This document shows, piece after piece, positions 1 through 9,244 of a DNA stretch of 64,000 nucleotides. Origin of the DNA: Rossellomorea marisflavi (lineage in GTDB: Bacteria; Bacillota; Bacilli; Bacillales; Bacillaceae_B); the NCBI RefSeq assembly GCF_001274775.1, contig NZ_LGUE01000001.1, forward strand, positions 251,302 through 315,301, written 5' to 3'. Each line of letters starts with the position of its first letter. The stretch's first letter is position 1. The translations under genes and the position numbers were made by a program. A model generated the notes under the pieces. It was given only the letters and a program-made list of their open reading frames with translations, had not been told where the DNA came from and did not search any database.

Positions 1-358
<358 letters not shown>

Positions 359-380
359 TTGGAACGGGAGGAATGGAACG

Positions 381-1673
381 ATGCGATCGTATGAAAAATC
401 AAAGCAAGCCTTTCAGGAGGCATTAACATTGATGCCGGGCGGAGTGAACAGTCCGGTACGTGCATTTAAATCCGTTGATATGGATCCCATTTTCATGGAA
501 CGTGGTAAGGGCTCCAAAATCTACGATATCGATGGCAATGACTACATCGATTATGTCCTTTCCTGGGGACCACTGATCCTTGGACACGCCAACGACCGCG
601 TAGTGGAAGCAATCAAGAAGGTAGCCGAAAATGGAACAAGCTTCGGTGCACCGACCGAGATCGAAAATGAACTGGCGAACCTCGTCATCGAGCGCGTGCC
701 GAGTATCGAAGTCGTCCGGATGGTTTCTTCTGGTACGGAAGCGACCATGAGCGCCCTTCGTCTTGCCCGCGGATACACTGGACGCAATAAGATCCTGAAG
801 TTTGAAGGCTGCTATCATGGCCATGGGGATTCCCTCCTTATCAAAGCGGGATCCGGTGTCGCCACACTCGGTCTTCCCGACAGCCCCGGTGTTCCGGAAG
901 GGATCGCGAAGAATACCATCACCGTGCCATATAACGACCTTGACAGCATCCGCTATGCGTTCGAACAGTTCGGTGATGACATCGCCGGCGTGATCGTGGA
1001 ACCTGTTGCCGGTAATATGGGGGTTGTCCCTCCGAAACCTGGTTTCCTTGAAGGACTCAGGGAAGTAACAGAGCAGTACGGCTCCCTCTTGATCTTTGAT
1101 GAGGTCATGACCGGTTTCCGTGTCGGATACAATTGTGCACAAGGGTATTTTGGCGTCACACCTGACCTGACCTGCCTTGGTAAAGTCATCGGTGGTGGTC
1201 TTCCAGTCGGTGCGTACGGCGGGAAAGCGGAAATCATGGAGCAGATCGCTCCGAGTGGCCCGATCTATCAGGCGGGTACGCTTTCCGGGAACCCCCTTGC
1301 CATGACGGCCGGACTCGAGACATTGAAGCAGCTCACACCGGAGAGCTATGAAGAATTCGGACGCATCGCCGATCGCCTCCAAGATGGCTTGAACACGCTT
1401 GCCGAGAAATATGGGATCCCTCATACGATCAATCGCGCCGGTTCCATGATCGGATTGTTCTTCACCGATGAAGAAGTGTCCAATTATGAAGGAGCCAAGT
1501 CATCCGATCTTGAGATGTTCTCGAACTATTATCGTGAGATGGCCCATAACGGTGTCTTCCTCCCGCCTTCTCAGTTCGAAGGATTATTCCTGTCTACTGC
1601 ACACAGTGACGAGGATATCGACAAGACCCTTGAAGCGGCAGAAGCGGCATTCAAGAAGATCAAACAAAAATAA
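381..1673 (+). CDS. hemL: Glutamate-1-semialdehyde 2,1-aminomutase (HemL)
   Basis: A PLP-dependent class III aminotransferase fold enzyme that converts glutamate-1-semialdehyde to 5-aminolevulinate in the C5 haem pathway. The ATG at 381 follows a GGGAGG ribosome site and gives 430 residues, the usual length for this enzyme. The open frame runs further upstream but that part overlaps hemB. Visible motifs are the N-terminal [12 protein letters not shown], the cofactor region [16 protein letters not shown] and the PLP lysine in [16 protein letters not shown] (Lys268). It is the last gene of the haem operon here, because a strong terminator follows. Confidence 0.98.
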   Translation: MRSYEKSKQAFQEALTLMPGGVNSPVRAFKSVDMDPIFMERGKGSKIYDIDGNDYIDYVLSWGPLILGHANDRVVEAIKKVAENGTSFGAPTEIENELANLVIERVPSIEVVRMVSSGTEATMSALRLARGYTGRNKILKFEGCYHGHGDSLLIKAGSGVATLGLPDSPGVPEGIAKNTITVPYNDLDSIRYAFEQFGDDIAGVIVEPVAGNMGVVPPKPGFLEGLREVTEQYGSLLIFDEVMTGFRVGYNCAQGYFGVTPDLTCLGKVIGGGLPVGAYGGKAEIMEQIAPSGPIYQAGTLSGNPLAMTAGLETLKQLTPESYEEFGRIADRLQDGLNTLAEKYGIPHTINRAGSMIGLFFTDEEVSNYEGAKSSDLEMFSNYYREMAHNGVFLPPSQFEGLFLSTAHSDEDIDKTLEAAEAAFKKIKQK

Positions 1674-1718
1674 GTCATAAAAGAGTCTGGGACAAACGTG
1701 TTTCAGCCATAGAGTAAC

Positions 1719-1758
1719 CCGAACGATTTTGCGATCAGGCAAAGTCGTTCGGTTTTTT
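1719..1758 (+). terminator. Rho-independent terminator of the haem operon
   Basis: Inverted repeat of 14 bp (1719-1732 with 1739-1752, one G-T pair, loop GATCAG) followed by six T. It lies 45 bases after hemL. Just before it (about 1681-1696) is AAGAGTCTGGGACA, a string I recall preceding terminators in many Firmicutes intergenic regions. Confidence 0.92.
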
Positions 1759-1798
1759 CATTTGGATAATGCACATTGCCATTTCAATGTTTTCAGCG

Positions 1799-1914
1799 GT
1801 TGATTGGAGTGCAAGATGAAGACTTCTGCGGGAAGAGTGGCTCCCTGCAGGCTTGCCGAGGAGGCTCACGGGCTACCCGTGAAAAGCGGAGTCTTGCACG
1901 TAAATCATGAACGG
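1799..1914. repeat. Dispersed intergenic repeat, Bacillaceae REP-like type
   Basis: A GC-rich block with complementary ends (GTGCAAGA at 1809-1816 and TCTTGCAC at 1892-1899) and inner palindromic parts such as CTTCTGCGGGA, CCCTGCAGG, GAGGAGGCTCACGGGC and ACCCGTGAAAAGCGGAGTC. This layout, beginning TTGATTGGAG and ending near TAAATCAT, is what I remember of a roughly 120-base element scattered between genes in many Bacillus-type genomes. Only one copy is in this window, so repetition cannot be shown here. A 75-codon open frame across it is not a credible gene. Apart from the terminator and this element, 1674-2093 shows nothing else I can support. Confidence 0.6.
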
Positions 1915-2093
1915 CATGAAGAACCTATACGTATTGTATTCGTATTGAGATGGTACCTTTTAGAATGGGCCCCACCTCTTTTTCGATTGAATCAGGTTTC
2001 ATCCTACTTTCGTTCCATTTTCTGGCGATGACGATTGATGCCATGTGGGACGTGGTACAGTACTTGTATTCAGAAGAAAGGGAGGCAGATACA

Positions 2094-2753
2094 ATGGAAG
2101 GGAGCTCGACAGAAACAAAGGAAAATACCATGCCGCGCATCGGTGATGATGCACCTGGATTCACGGCCGCCACGAGCAGGGGGAACGTAAGCTTGTCTGA
2201 TTACAGGGGCAGGTGGGTGGTATTGTTTTCTCATCCCTCGGACTTTACCCCTGTATGCACGACAGAGTTCGTCGCATTCCAGGAGATTTACCCTGAACTG
2301 CAAAAGCTGGATACCGACCTGTTGGGGCTGAGCGTGGATAGTGTATCGTCCCACATCGCTTGGATCAGAAGCATCGAGGAAAACTTCGATACAACCATTG
2401 AATTTCCGGTTATTGCCGATCTGGACAAGGAGGTAGCGATGAAATATGGCATGATCATGCCTGGGGAGAGCCAGGTCGAGACGAGCCGGGCAGTCTTTGT
2501 GATCGACAGCCGTCAGACGATCCGCTCCATCATCTACTACCCTCTCACTACAGGGCGCAATATGAAGGAAATCGTGCGTCTTGTCCAAGCCCTGCAGGCG
2601 ACGGATAAACATGGTGTATCAACCCCTGCCGACTGGGAGCCGGGTGACAAAGTCGTGGTCTCACCACCCGAGACACAGGAAGAGGCCGCAGAACGTGCGA
2701 ATGAAGAGGGAATCGAGTATATAGATTGGTATATTTCCAAAAAATCGCTGTAG
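2094..2753 (+). CDS. 1-Cys (Prx6-type) peroxiredoxin
   Basis: A 219-residue thiol peroxidase that would reduce hydrogen peroxide or organic peroxides in the cytoplasm. The AhpC/TSA core covers about residues 15-150 and the Prx6-type C-terminal domain follows. The active-site motif HPSDFTPVCTTE puts the peroxidatic cysteine at Cys55. There is no other cysteine in the protein, so it cannot form an intramolecular disulphide and must be recycled by an external thiol. The ATG at 2094 is 8 bases after AAAGGGAGG; an ATG at 2130 is less well placed. It stands alone between two terminators. B. subtilis has no such gene here, so it is an insertion relative to that order. Confidence 0.93.
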   Translation: MEGSSTETKENTMPRIGDDAPGFTAATSRGNVSLSDYRGRWVVLFSHPSDFTPVCTTEFVAFQEIYPELQKLDTDLLGLSVDSVSSHIAWIRSIEENFDTTIEFPVIADLDKEVAMKYGMIMPGESQVETSRAVFVIDSRQTIRSIIYYPLTTGRNMKEIVRLVQALQATDKHGVSTPADWEPGDKVVVSPPETQEEAAERANEEGIEYIDWYISKKSL

Positions 2754-2756
2754 TGA

Positions 2757-2790
2757 AAAGAACCGTCCGCATGGCGCGAACGGTTCTTTT
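2757..2790 (+). terminator. Terminator after the peroxiredoxin gene
   Basis: AGAACCGT (2759-2766) pairs with AACGGTTCT (2779-2787), with further pairing around the small loop, followed by a run of T. It begins within four bases of the stop codon. Confidence 0.88.
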
Positions 2791-2917
2791 TTATGTGAAA
2801 TTCATTCCTCACGCCGCACAGGAAGGGAGAGCTTGAGCGTCCCGGCAATCCTTGAACGGTTTGGTTCCATGGGATATGCGATGGTGAGTCACATTCGATG
2901 CGTGGCCGCCATGATGT

Positions 2918-3223
2918 TTAATTTGTGGGTTGATAGTTAGTGAGAAGGATTCGCTTGAGGATCAAGACGATCAGGAAGAGTGCATACAGGAGACTTACCA
3001 TAATCAGAATGGTGATTACGAGTGGGGCATGCTGGAACCCGAAGATCAGTTTATCAAGATCGGAAATATCGCGTGGGGTCATGGCGTCTTTGCTGAATAT
3101 GAGCATTTCACTCCACTTGTCCTCCAGCATCAAGTAACTCGCTGCCCATCCGAAGGTGAAAAAGGTGTATGAGAAAATCCCCAATGACAATATCAACTGA
3201 AAAAATAGGAATGGTTTATTCAA
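2918..3223 (-). CDS. Small two-helix membrane protein, function unknown
   Basis: A 101-residue protein with one hydrophobic helix near the N-terminus (FFQLILSLGIFSYTFF) and a second near the C-terminus (LVITILIMVSLLYALFLIV). Between them is a polar loop of about 45 residues, and the end is basic. I do not recognise a family. The TTG at 3223 is chosen because the complement has GGAGG seven bases before it. The same bases hold the stop of the upstream minus-strand frame (TTGA overlap), the usual sign of translational coupling. An earlier in-frame TTG at 3241 lacks a ribosome site. A real gene is likely, but no function can be inferred. Confidence 0.6.
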   Translation of the reverse strand: MNKPFLFFQLILSLGIFSYTFFTFGWAASYLMLEDKWSEMLIFSKDAMTPRDISDLDKLIFGFQHAPLVITILIMVSLLYALFLIVLILKRILLTNYQPTN

Positions 3224-3495
3224 AAAGATCCTCCGCTCCAACTTTCATTCTTTTTGTTTAAATTTACCATTCGTTGATGGAAGATGCAATCTGCTTTTTT
3301 CTGAATGGATCTCACGCAGCTATCAGCATGGAGTGTCTCGCCGAGTGAATAGGGATGAATGACTTCTTCACTTGGCGTCTCCAAGAAAAAACGCATACGC
3401 CATTCCCTCTTGAGCCCTCTATCGTGCAGGCGATGTTTAGGAGGAGGAACTTTCGGGAATGCCGGAAGTTCACAAACAGTATCATATTCTTTCAT
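3220..3495 (-). CDS. Hypothetical protein, 91 residues
   Basis: The frame begins MKEYDTVCELPAFPKVPP and stays polar with well-formed codon use through SCVRSIQKKADCIFHQRM. It has no membrane segment and I recognise no family. Support for it being real comes from its stop overlapping the TTG start of the next minus-strand gene (TTGA), with that gene's GGAGG ribosome site inside its last codons. Against it, the ATG at 3495 has no clear ribosome site of its own, and its 5' end lies across the SigE promoter of spoVID on the other strand. The open frame extends upstream to 3603 inside spoVID, which I consider untranslated. Confidence 0.42.
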   Translation of the reverse strand: MKEYDTVCELPAFPKVPPPKHRLHDRGLKREWRMRFFLETPSEEVIHPYSLGETLHADSCVRSIQKKADCIFHQRMVNLNKKNESWSGGSF

Positions 3496-3510
3496 GAGAG
3501 CCCATATAGT
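3482..3510 (+). promoter_or_regulatory. SigE-type promoter of spoVID
   Basis: TCATATT (3482-3488), a 14-base spacer, then CATATAGT (3503-3510). This fits the SigE consensus (KMATATT, 13-15 bases, CATACANT) at all -35 positions and nearly all -10 positions. B. subtilis spoVID is transcribed by SigE in the mother cell, which agrees. Confidence 0.75.
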
Positions 3511-3560
3511 GATAATGGCATTGTTTGTTATTTCTTTGCTTAATGAAAGGAGGAATTTCT

Positions 3561-4742
3561 TTGTCGCAGCAATCGAGTCTACGATTTTCCCTGGAAGAAT
3601 CAATTTGGTTTAAAAAAGGACAGGAAGTTGAAGAGTTATTATCCATCTCCTTAGATCCACATATAACGATACAAGAACAAGAGCAGTATATCCTCATCAG
3701 AGGCAGCCTGGATCTGTCCGGTGAATACCTTCCGTCCTCCGTGAGGGATGATGATGAAGCCTATGAGGTGGATGAGATCCTGGAGGCAAGCGGAAAGTAC
3801 GTCCAGATGGTGGAAAGCCGTGAGAAGGGGGAGCTCGAGTTCATTCATTGCTTCCCGGTGGATGTAACGATCCCGAAGAACCGGATCGAGAATCTGGAAG
3901 ACATCGATGTGTATGTGGAGGCATTTGATTATGCCGTGCCTGAAAATGCCTGCATCAGGCTGAATGCCGACCTGACCATCACAGGGATCTTCGGTGAACA
4001 GCAGGTGCAGACGCCTGTCGAAGAAGAGCTGTATGAACCGATGTACCGCGCCGTCGACACGATGGAAGACGTGGAGGCTGAAGAGGCGGAAGTGACGCTT
4101 GAGACGGTCGTACCCGATTACGTTGAGCAGCCTCCTCGGGAGGAAGAATATGATGTCTTTTCCCTCTCACCTGCCTATGAGGAAGTGGAAGAGGAGAAGG
4201 AGCCGGAGGAAACGGAGCCTTTTGTCCTTGAAGGAAGGGTGACGCCTGAAGAGGAAGAAATCCCGGTCCAGATCCAGTATGAATCGTTCCCTGAACCAGA
4301 AGCGATGAGAAGTGAGAAGATGTTTGAACTCCCAGAGCACGAGCTCAGTGAATCGTCAGAGGACCAGTCCTATCAGCACCACGCCCAGGAGCCGGTCCAA
4401 CCGCCTGTGCAGCTTCCAGTCCAAGAGGTCATGGAGGTAGAAGAAGAGGAAGAGGAAGAATCCTCTTCAAGCTCAGAGGTCGAAGCGGCGAAGACATCCA
4501 AAGGCAAGAAGAAGAAATATGAATCGATCTCCCTGACGGATTTCTTTGCCCGGAAGGAAGAGGAGCGGGGTGCCACGCTCCGGGTATGCATCGTCCAGGA
4601 CGGGGATACCCTTGATTCCATCGCAGAGAAATATGAACTGACGATCCCGCAGCTGCTGAGGGTGAATCAGCTCGAGGCCAACCAGGACGTGTACGGCGGT
4701 CAAGTGCTGTATATCCCGCCTGAGGAGCCCGCTTTTAGGTAA
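3561..4742 (+). CDS. spoVID: Spore coat assembly protein SpoVID
   Basis: A mother-cell morphogenetic protein that carries the coat around the forespore (encasement), working with SpoIVA and SafA. It has 393 residues. The N-terminal domain (about 1-140) starts SQQSSLRFSLEESIWF; a long, very acidic low-complexity middle follows, with runs of Glu and Ser; and the C-terminus carries a LysM domain (about 345-390, VQDGDTLDSIAEKYEL). The TTG start at 3561 follows AAAGGAGG by seven bases; the open frame extends further but without a ribosome site. A SigE promoter lies 50 bases upstream and a terminator directly follows. The acidic middle usually varies in length between species. Confidence 0.95.
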   Translation: MSQQSSLRFSLEESIWFKKGQEVEELLSISLDPHITIQEQEQYILIRGSLDLSGEYLPSSVRDDDEAYEVDEILEASGKYVQMVESREKGELEFIHCFPVDVTIPKNRIENLEDIDVYVEAFDYAVPENACIRLNADLTITGIFGEQQVQTPVEEELYEPMYRAVDTMEDVEAEEAEVTLETVVPDYVEQPPREEEYDVFSLSPAYEEVEEEKEPEETEPFVLEGRVTPEEEEIPVQIQYESFPEPEAMRSEKMFELPEHELSESSEDQSYQHHAQEPVQPPVQLPVQEVMEVEEEEEEESSSSSEVEAAKTSKGKKKKYESISLTDFFARKEEERGATLRVCIVQDGDTLDSIAEKYELTIPQLLRVNQLEANQDVYGGQVLYIPPEEPAFR

Positions 4743-4754
4743 GGGTGCAAGGGA

Positions 4755-4791
4755 AGCCGGACTGACGCGTTAGGGTTGGTCCGGCTTTTTT
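4755..4791 (+). terminator. Terminator after spoVID
   Basis: GCCGGAC (4756-4762) pairs with GTCCGGC (4779-4785), followed by six T. ysxE starts 28 bases later, so readthrough is probably needed for part of its expression. Confidence 0.85.
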
Positions 4792-4818
4792 AGAGTATAC
4801 AGGCAGAAGGTGATAATC

Positions 4819-5850
4819 ATGGAACAACCCCTGGAAGCATTGAGGCCCGTACTCCAGCCATATGGCGTCGAACCTTACTTCGTCGAGAGCTTCGGCAAGA
4901 TCTCCAAGGTGTTTTCGAATAAAGGGACCCTTGCCGTCAAAAAGCTCTCTCCTCAAAACGGGGTGGATTTTGTCCGCAACATCCAGACCCTTTTCCAAAG
5001 GGGCTATAACCGCATCGTGCCGATCTATCCTACGCTTGACGGCCGCTATGCGGTGTGGAATGAAGGCAGCCTGTTCTACGTGATGCCCTGGCTCATCAAT
5101 CAGGACAGGGAAGACCGCTTCGAGAAGCACCAGAAGCTGTTCAGGGAGCTTGCCCGCCTTCATACCCTCTCCTCCCAAGACGTGAAGATCGATAAAGAAG
5201 AGAGGGAATCCCACTACGAGTTGCTTACCACACGATGGGAGAAAGAACAGCAGTTCCTCGATGAGTATATCGATACATGTGAGCGGGTCACATATATGTC
5301 GCCGTTCCAGTACCATTACTGTATGTATTATAAAGATGCGTCACAGGCGTTGAAGTTTTCGAGGAAGATGCTTGATGAATGGTATGAGGAAACGAAGGAT
5401 CTCGAGAAAGTCCGGACCGTCATCACCCACGGGAAGGTTTCTTCCGAGCACTTCCTGTATGATGACAGGGGGATGGGGTATTTTCACAACTTCGAGCAGT
5501 CCAAGGTCGCCTCCCCCTTCCATGACCTCCTCCCGTTCCTGTCCAGGACGCTGAAGACGTATCCGAAGTATTATGAAGAATGCGTGGAATGGCTGACGAC
5601 CTATTTTCATCATTTTGCCGTCCGGAATGAGGAGCGACAGCTGTTCATGAGCTATCTTGCCTATCCGAGCTCCGTGATCGCCGTGGTGGAGAAATATTTT
5701 CATACCCCGAAGCATAAACGCAATGAGCGAAAATCACTGAAGAAGCTTCAGCGTCACTATTGGCTCTTGAAAAATACGGAGTACGTGGTCATGCGGCTGG
5801 ATGAAATGGAACGGCAGAAAAAAGAAGCAGAGGAAGCATCCTCGTCATAA
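4819..5850 (+). CDS. ysxE: CotS-family spore coat protein YsxE
   Basis: A 343-residue protein of the CotS family, which has the aminoglycoside phosphotransferase/kinase fold. YsxE is a SpoVID-associated coat protein in Bacillus; whether it phosphorylates anything is unknown. The N-lobe lysine region (LAVKKLSP) and a kinase-like HGKVSSEHFL segment are visible. The latter stands where active kinases have HGDxxxxN, so the catalytic Asp is replaced by Lys and the Asn by His. A downstream YFHNFE replaces the usual metal-binding DFD. These changes suggest a pseudokinase-like coat protein. The ATG at 4819 follows AAGGTGAT; a GTG at 4810 overlaps that site. The gene follows spoVID as in B. subtilis. 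Confidence 0.93.
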   Translation: MEQPLEALRPVLQPYGVEPYFVESFGKISKVFSNKGTLAVKKLSPQNGVDFVRNIQTLFQRGYNRIVPIYPTLDGRYAVWNEGSLFYVMPWLINQDREDRFEKHQKLFRELARLHTLSSQDVKIDKEERESHYELLTTRWEKEQQFLDEYIDTCERVTYMSPFQYHYCMYYKDASQALKFSRKMLDEWYEETKDLEKVRTVITHGKVSSEHFLYDDRGMGYFHNFEQSKVASPFHDLLPFLSRTLKTYPKYYEECVEWLTTYFHHFAVRNEERQLFMSYLAYPSSVIAVVEKYFHTPKHKRNERKSLKKLQRHYWLLKNTEYVVMRLDEMERQKKEAEEASSS

Positions 5851-5854
5851 GAAA

Positions 5855-5890
5855 TGCCCCGGACAGGATCCGGGGCTTTGTTTTTTATAT
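5855..5890 (+). terminator. Terminator after ysxE
   Basis: GCCCCGGA (5856-5863) pairs with TCCGGGGC (5869-5876), followed by TTTGTTTTTT. It lies between convergent genes and may also slow transcription from the minus strand. Confidence 0.88.
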
Positions 5891-6082
5891 CCAGTCGAAA
5901 TAGATGGCAGCGGCTATCGCAAGGAAGAGGGTCAGTAAAAGGACGTCGAACGTGGATGGGATCAGGATCGTCCGTATCCCTTGGAATATGGTGAAGGGGA
6001 CAATGAATTGCTTACATATGGCACGGGTGTTCCTCAGCCAGGGGGGCTGGGTATGGGAGCTGAATTTCTTCATACCGGTCAC
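5885..6082 (-). CDS. Small membrane protein, function unknown
   Basis: A 65-residue protein with an aromatic, basic N-terminal half (SSHTQPPWLRNTRAICKQF) and one strongly hydrophobic C-terminal helix (DVLLLTLFLAIAAAIYF). A short conserved protein of this pattern occurs at this place in other Bacillus genomes as far as I recall (possibly YszA), but I cannot confirm the name. The GTG at 6082 follows AGGA by six bases. An ATG three codons in (6073) would give a protein starting MKKFSS and is a reasonable alternative. It converges on ysxE and shares the terminator region. Confidence 0.65.
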   Translation of the reverse strand: MTGMKKFSSHTQPPWLRNTRAICKQFIVPFTIFQGIRTILIPSTFDVLLLTLFLAIAAAIYFDWI

Positions 6083-6186
6083 TCTCTTTCCTGGGTGATT
6101 TCACTACTGTATCCTATGAAGGGGGAGGGAAATGGTGTCAGACGGGCCTTCTCATGAATATTTTACGGCGAAATGGGCGATAATGA

Positions 6187-6214
6187 TTGACGAACCTGAA
6201 TCAAATCTTATACT
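6187..6214 (+). promoter_or_regulatory. SigA promoter of the valS T-box transcript
   Basis: TTGACG (6187-6192), a 16-base spacer, then TATACT (6209-6214). It lies about 25 bases before the first conserved T-box sequence. Confidence 0.7.
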
Positions 6215-6239
6215 ATAATAAATAACTATATAACATGTA

Positions 6240-6480
6240 AATGCAATGAACAGGAAGAGTACGTTGAACCTGGCATTCAGAGAGGGAGGCATAAGCTGAG
6301 AGTCTTCCATGCCAAGACAATGGAATGTCGCCTGAGAGCAGTTCCCGTGAACTTTAAGTAGTGGGAACCGGTGAAAAGCCGTTATGGGTCTTTGAGAGCC
6401 TGGGGAAACCCGGGAATTAAGGTGGTACCGCGAATGAGAGATCCTTCGTCCTTTTTTATAGGACGGGGGATCTTTTTATG
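6240..6480 (+). promoter_or_regulatory. T-box leader (tRNA-Val sensing) upstream of valS
   Basis: The leader has the conserved Stem I elements GGAAGAGTACG and CAGAGAGGGAGG. The specifier is GTC at 6327-6329 within GGAATGTCGCCTGAG, a valine codon. The T-box core AAGGTGGTACCGCG (6419-6432) contains TGGT, which can pair with an uncharged tRNA ending ACCA. The transcription terminator follows: AGATCC..GTCC (6439-6451) pairs with GGAC..GGATCT (6460-6472, two G-T pairs) before a T run. Uncharged tRNA-Val should favour the antiterminator and raise valS expression. Confidence 0.96.
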
Positions 6481-6523
6481 TGTACCCAGGGCCCGCATGC
6501 ATGCACGAAATGGAGGAAAACCA

Positions 6524-9169
6524 ATGGAAAATCAAGAATTATCAATGCCGACAAAATATGATCCGAAGGCGATCGAGGATGGCCGCTACAAGTGGTGGAT
6601 CGATGGGAAGTTCTTCGAAGCGACACCCGATGAAGGAAAGGAACCGTACAGCATCGTCATCCCGCCTCCGAACGTAACCGGAAAGCTTCACCTCGGCCAC
6701 GCGTGGGATACGACCCTTCAAGACATCCTGACTCGCATGAAGCGCATGCAGGGCTACGACGTCCTCTGGCTTCCGGGGATGGACCACGCGGGGATCGCGA
6801 CACAGGCAAAAGTAGATGAGAAGCTGCGCAATCAAGGCATCTCACGCTATGATCTTGGCCGTGAAAAGTTCGTGGAAGAAACATGGAACTGGAAGGAAGA
6901 ATATGCTTCCCACATCCGAGAGCAGTGGGCGAAAGTCGGTCTCGGACTTGATTACAGCCGTGAGCGTTTCACCCTTGATGAAGGATTATCCGATGCTGTA
7001 CGCAAAGTATTCGTCGACCTTTACAACAAAGGGCTCATTTACCGCGGTGAATACATCATCAACTGGGACCCGGCAACGAAAACGGCCCTGTCAGATATCG
7101 AGGTTATCCACCAGGACGTTCAAGGCGCCTTTTACCACATGCGCTACCCATTGAGCGACGGCTCCGGTCATATCGAAATCGCCACGACGCGTCCTGAGAC
7201 GATGCTCGGTGACACAGCCGTTGCCGTTCACCCGGAAGATGACCGCTACAAGCATCTTATCGGGAAAACCGTGATCCTTCCGATTACAGGGCGTGAGATC
7301 CCGATCGTCGGAGATGACTATGTGGACATGGAATTCGGTTCAGGTGCAGTGAAGATCACGCCTGCCCATGACCCGAATGACTTCGAGATCGGCAACCGTC
7401 ATGACCTGCAGCGCATCCTCGTGATGCATGAAGACGGGTCCATGAACGAAAAAGCCGGCAAGTACTCCGGTATGGACCGTTTCGACTGCCGCAAGCAGAT
7501 CGTGAAAGATCTCCAGGAAGACGGTGTCCTCTTCAAAATCGAAGAGCATCTTCACTCTGTCGGTCATTCAGAGCGAAGCGGAGCCGTTGTTGAACCATAC
7601 CTTTCCACGCAATGGTTCGTTAAAATGGATCCCCTTGCCCAGAAAGCCGTGACGCTTCAGGACGGGGAAGAGAAGGTGAATTTCGTTCCGGACCGCTTCG
7701 AAACGAGCTACCTTCGCTGGATGGAGAATACGCGTGATTGGTGTATTTCCCGTCAACTATGGTGGGGTCACCGCATCCCGGCTTGGTACCATAAGGAAAC
7801 AGGTGAGATCCACGTTGCCCATGAAGCTCCGGAAGATCTTGAAAACTGGGTGCAGGAGGAAGATGTCCTGGATACATGGTTCAGCTCGGCGCTATGGCCG
7901 TTCTCCACAATGGGCTGGCCGGATCTTGAAGCAGAGGACTTCAAACGCTACTATCCAACCAATACCCTCGTGACGGGCTATGACATCATCGGATTCTGGG
8001 TATCCCGCATGATCTTCCAGGGACTTGAATTCACAAATGAACGCCCATTCAAAGACGTGTTGATCCACGGTCTCGTTCGCGATGCCGATGGCCGCAAGAT
8101 GAGTAAATCCCTCGGAAACGGCGTCGATCCCATGGATGTCATCGAGAAGTACGGAGCAGATGCTCTGCGCTATTTCCTTTCCACAGGAAGCTCGCCTGGT
8201 CAGGATCTGAGGTTCTCCTTCGAAAAGGTTGAATCCGTATGGAACTTTGCCAACAAGATCTGGAATGCTTCCCGATTCGCCTTAATGAATATGGACGGCA
8301 TGACCCATGACGAAATCGACCTTTCCGGTGAAAAGTCGGTTGCAGACAAATGGATCCTCACCCGTCTCAATGAGACGATCGAAACCGTTACACGCCTTGC
8401 CGACAAGTATGAATTCGGCGAAGTGGGGCGCATCCTTTATAACTTCATCTGGGATGATTTCTGTGACTGGTATATCGAAATGGCGAAGCTGCCTCTTTAC
8501 GGGGAAGACGAAGCCGCGAAGAAGACGACGCGTTCGATCCTTGCCTATGTTCTCGACAACACGATGAGACTTCTTCACCCGTTCATGCCGTTTATTACCG
8601 AGGAAATATGGCAGAACCTGCCGCATGAAGGCGAATCCATCACTGTGGCTGCCTGGCCGGAAGTCGATTCAGCCCTTACAGATGATGCAGCTGCTGAAGA
8701 AATGAAGCTTCTTGTGGACATCATCCGTGCGGTACGGAATATCCGTGCCGAAGTGAATACGCCGATGAGCAAGCAGATCAAACTCATGCTGAAGGCGAAA
8801 GATGAAGAAACGCTAGCGGTTCTTAAGAAGAATGCGGCCTACATCGAGCGCTTCTGTAATCCGGAATCCCTTGAGCTATCCACTGATGCATCTGCACCTG
8901 AAAAAGCGATGACAGCGGTCGTGACGGGAGTTGAGCTATTCCTTCCACTTGCAGGCCTCATCAACATCGATGAAGAAATCGCACGCCTGGAGAAAGAGCT
9001 CGACAAATGGACGAAGGAAGTATCACGCGTACAAGGGAAGCTGAGCAACGAACGATTCGTAAGCAAGGCGCCTCAGAAAGTCGTGGATGAAGAAAAAGCA
9101 AAAGAGCAGGACTACTTGGAGAAACAGGCCACGGTTAAGGCCCGGATCGAAGAGTTGAAGACGGTATAA
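6524..9169 (+). CDS. valS: Valyl-tRNA synthetase (ValS)
   Basis: A class I aminoacyl-tRNA synthetase charging tRNA-Val with valine and editing mischarged threonine. The 881 residues match the usual Bacillus length. The HIGH-type motif is [12 protein letters not shown] (residues 48-59), the KMSKS motif is at about 525-529 ([11 protein letters not shown]), and the editing insert lies between them. The C-terminal arm (about 810-881) is charged and predicted coiled coil. The ATG at 6524 follows GGAGGA; the open frame extends back to 6371 but that part is the T-box RNA. Expression is set by the T-box. Confidence 0.98.
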   Translation: MENQELSMPTKYDPKAIEDGRYKWWIDGKFFEATPDEGKEPYSIVIPPPNVTGKLHLGHAWDTTLQDILTRMKRMQGYDVLWLPGMDHAGIATQAKVDEKLRNQGISRYDLGREKFVEETWNWKEEYASHIREQWAKVGLGLDYSRERFTLDEGLSDAVRKVFVDLYNKGLIYRGEYIINWDPATKTALSDIEVIHQDVQGAFYHMRYPLSDGSGHIEIATTRPETMLGDTAVAVHPEDDRYKHLIGKTVILPITGREIPIVGDDYVDMEFGSGAVKITPAHDPNDFEIGNRHDLQRILVMHEDGSMNEKAGKYSGMDRFDCRKQIVKDLQEDGVLFKIEEHLHSVGHSERSGAVVEPYLSTQWFVKMDPLAQKAVTLQDGEEKVNFVPDRFETSYLRWMENTRDWCISRQLWWGHRIPAWYHKETGEIHVAHEAPEDLENWVQEEDVLDTWFSSALWPFSTMGWPDLEAEDFKRYYPTNTLVTGYDIIGFWVSRMIFQGLEFTNERPFKDVLIHGLVRDADGRKMSKSLGNGVDPMDVIEKYGADALRYFLSTGSSPGQDLRFSFEKVESVWNFANKIWNASRFALMNMDGMTHDEIDLSGEKSVADKWILTRLNETIETVTRLADKYEFGEVGRILYNFIWDDFCDWYIEMAKLPLYGEDEAAKKTTRSILAYVLDNTMRLLHPFMPFITEEIWQNLPHEGESITVAAWPEVDSALTDDAAAEEMKLLVDIIRAVRNIRAEVNTPMSKQIKLMLKAKDEETLAVLKKNAAYIERFCNPESLELSTDASAPEKAMTAVVTGVELFLPLAGLINIDEEIARLEKELDKWTKEVSRVQGKLSNERFVSKAPQKVVDEEKAKEQDYLEKQATVKARIEELKTV

Positions 9170-9185
9170 TCACACCGCAAAGACA

Positions 9186-9216
9186 AGAGGGCTGATGACC
9201 GATCAGCCCTCTTTTT
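9186..9216 (+). terminator. Terminator after valS
   Basis: AGAGGGCTGA pairs with TCAGCCCTCT around a seven-base loop and is followed by five T. It separates valS from folC. Confidence 0.92.
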
Positions 9217-9244
9217 CTTTACGAAGTCAAGGAGGACAACCAGC

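Noticed and set aside
1804..2031. 75-codon frame with cysteine- and arginine-rich content
   Set aside because: It lies over the structured repeat, has no ribosome site and resembles the spurious products usually predicted on such repeats.
6371..6523. 51-codon N-terminal extension of valS
   Set aside because: These bases form the T-box core and terminator; GGAGGA precedes the ATG at 6524, which gives the normal length.
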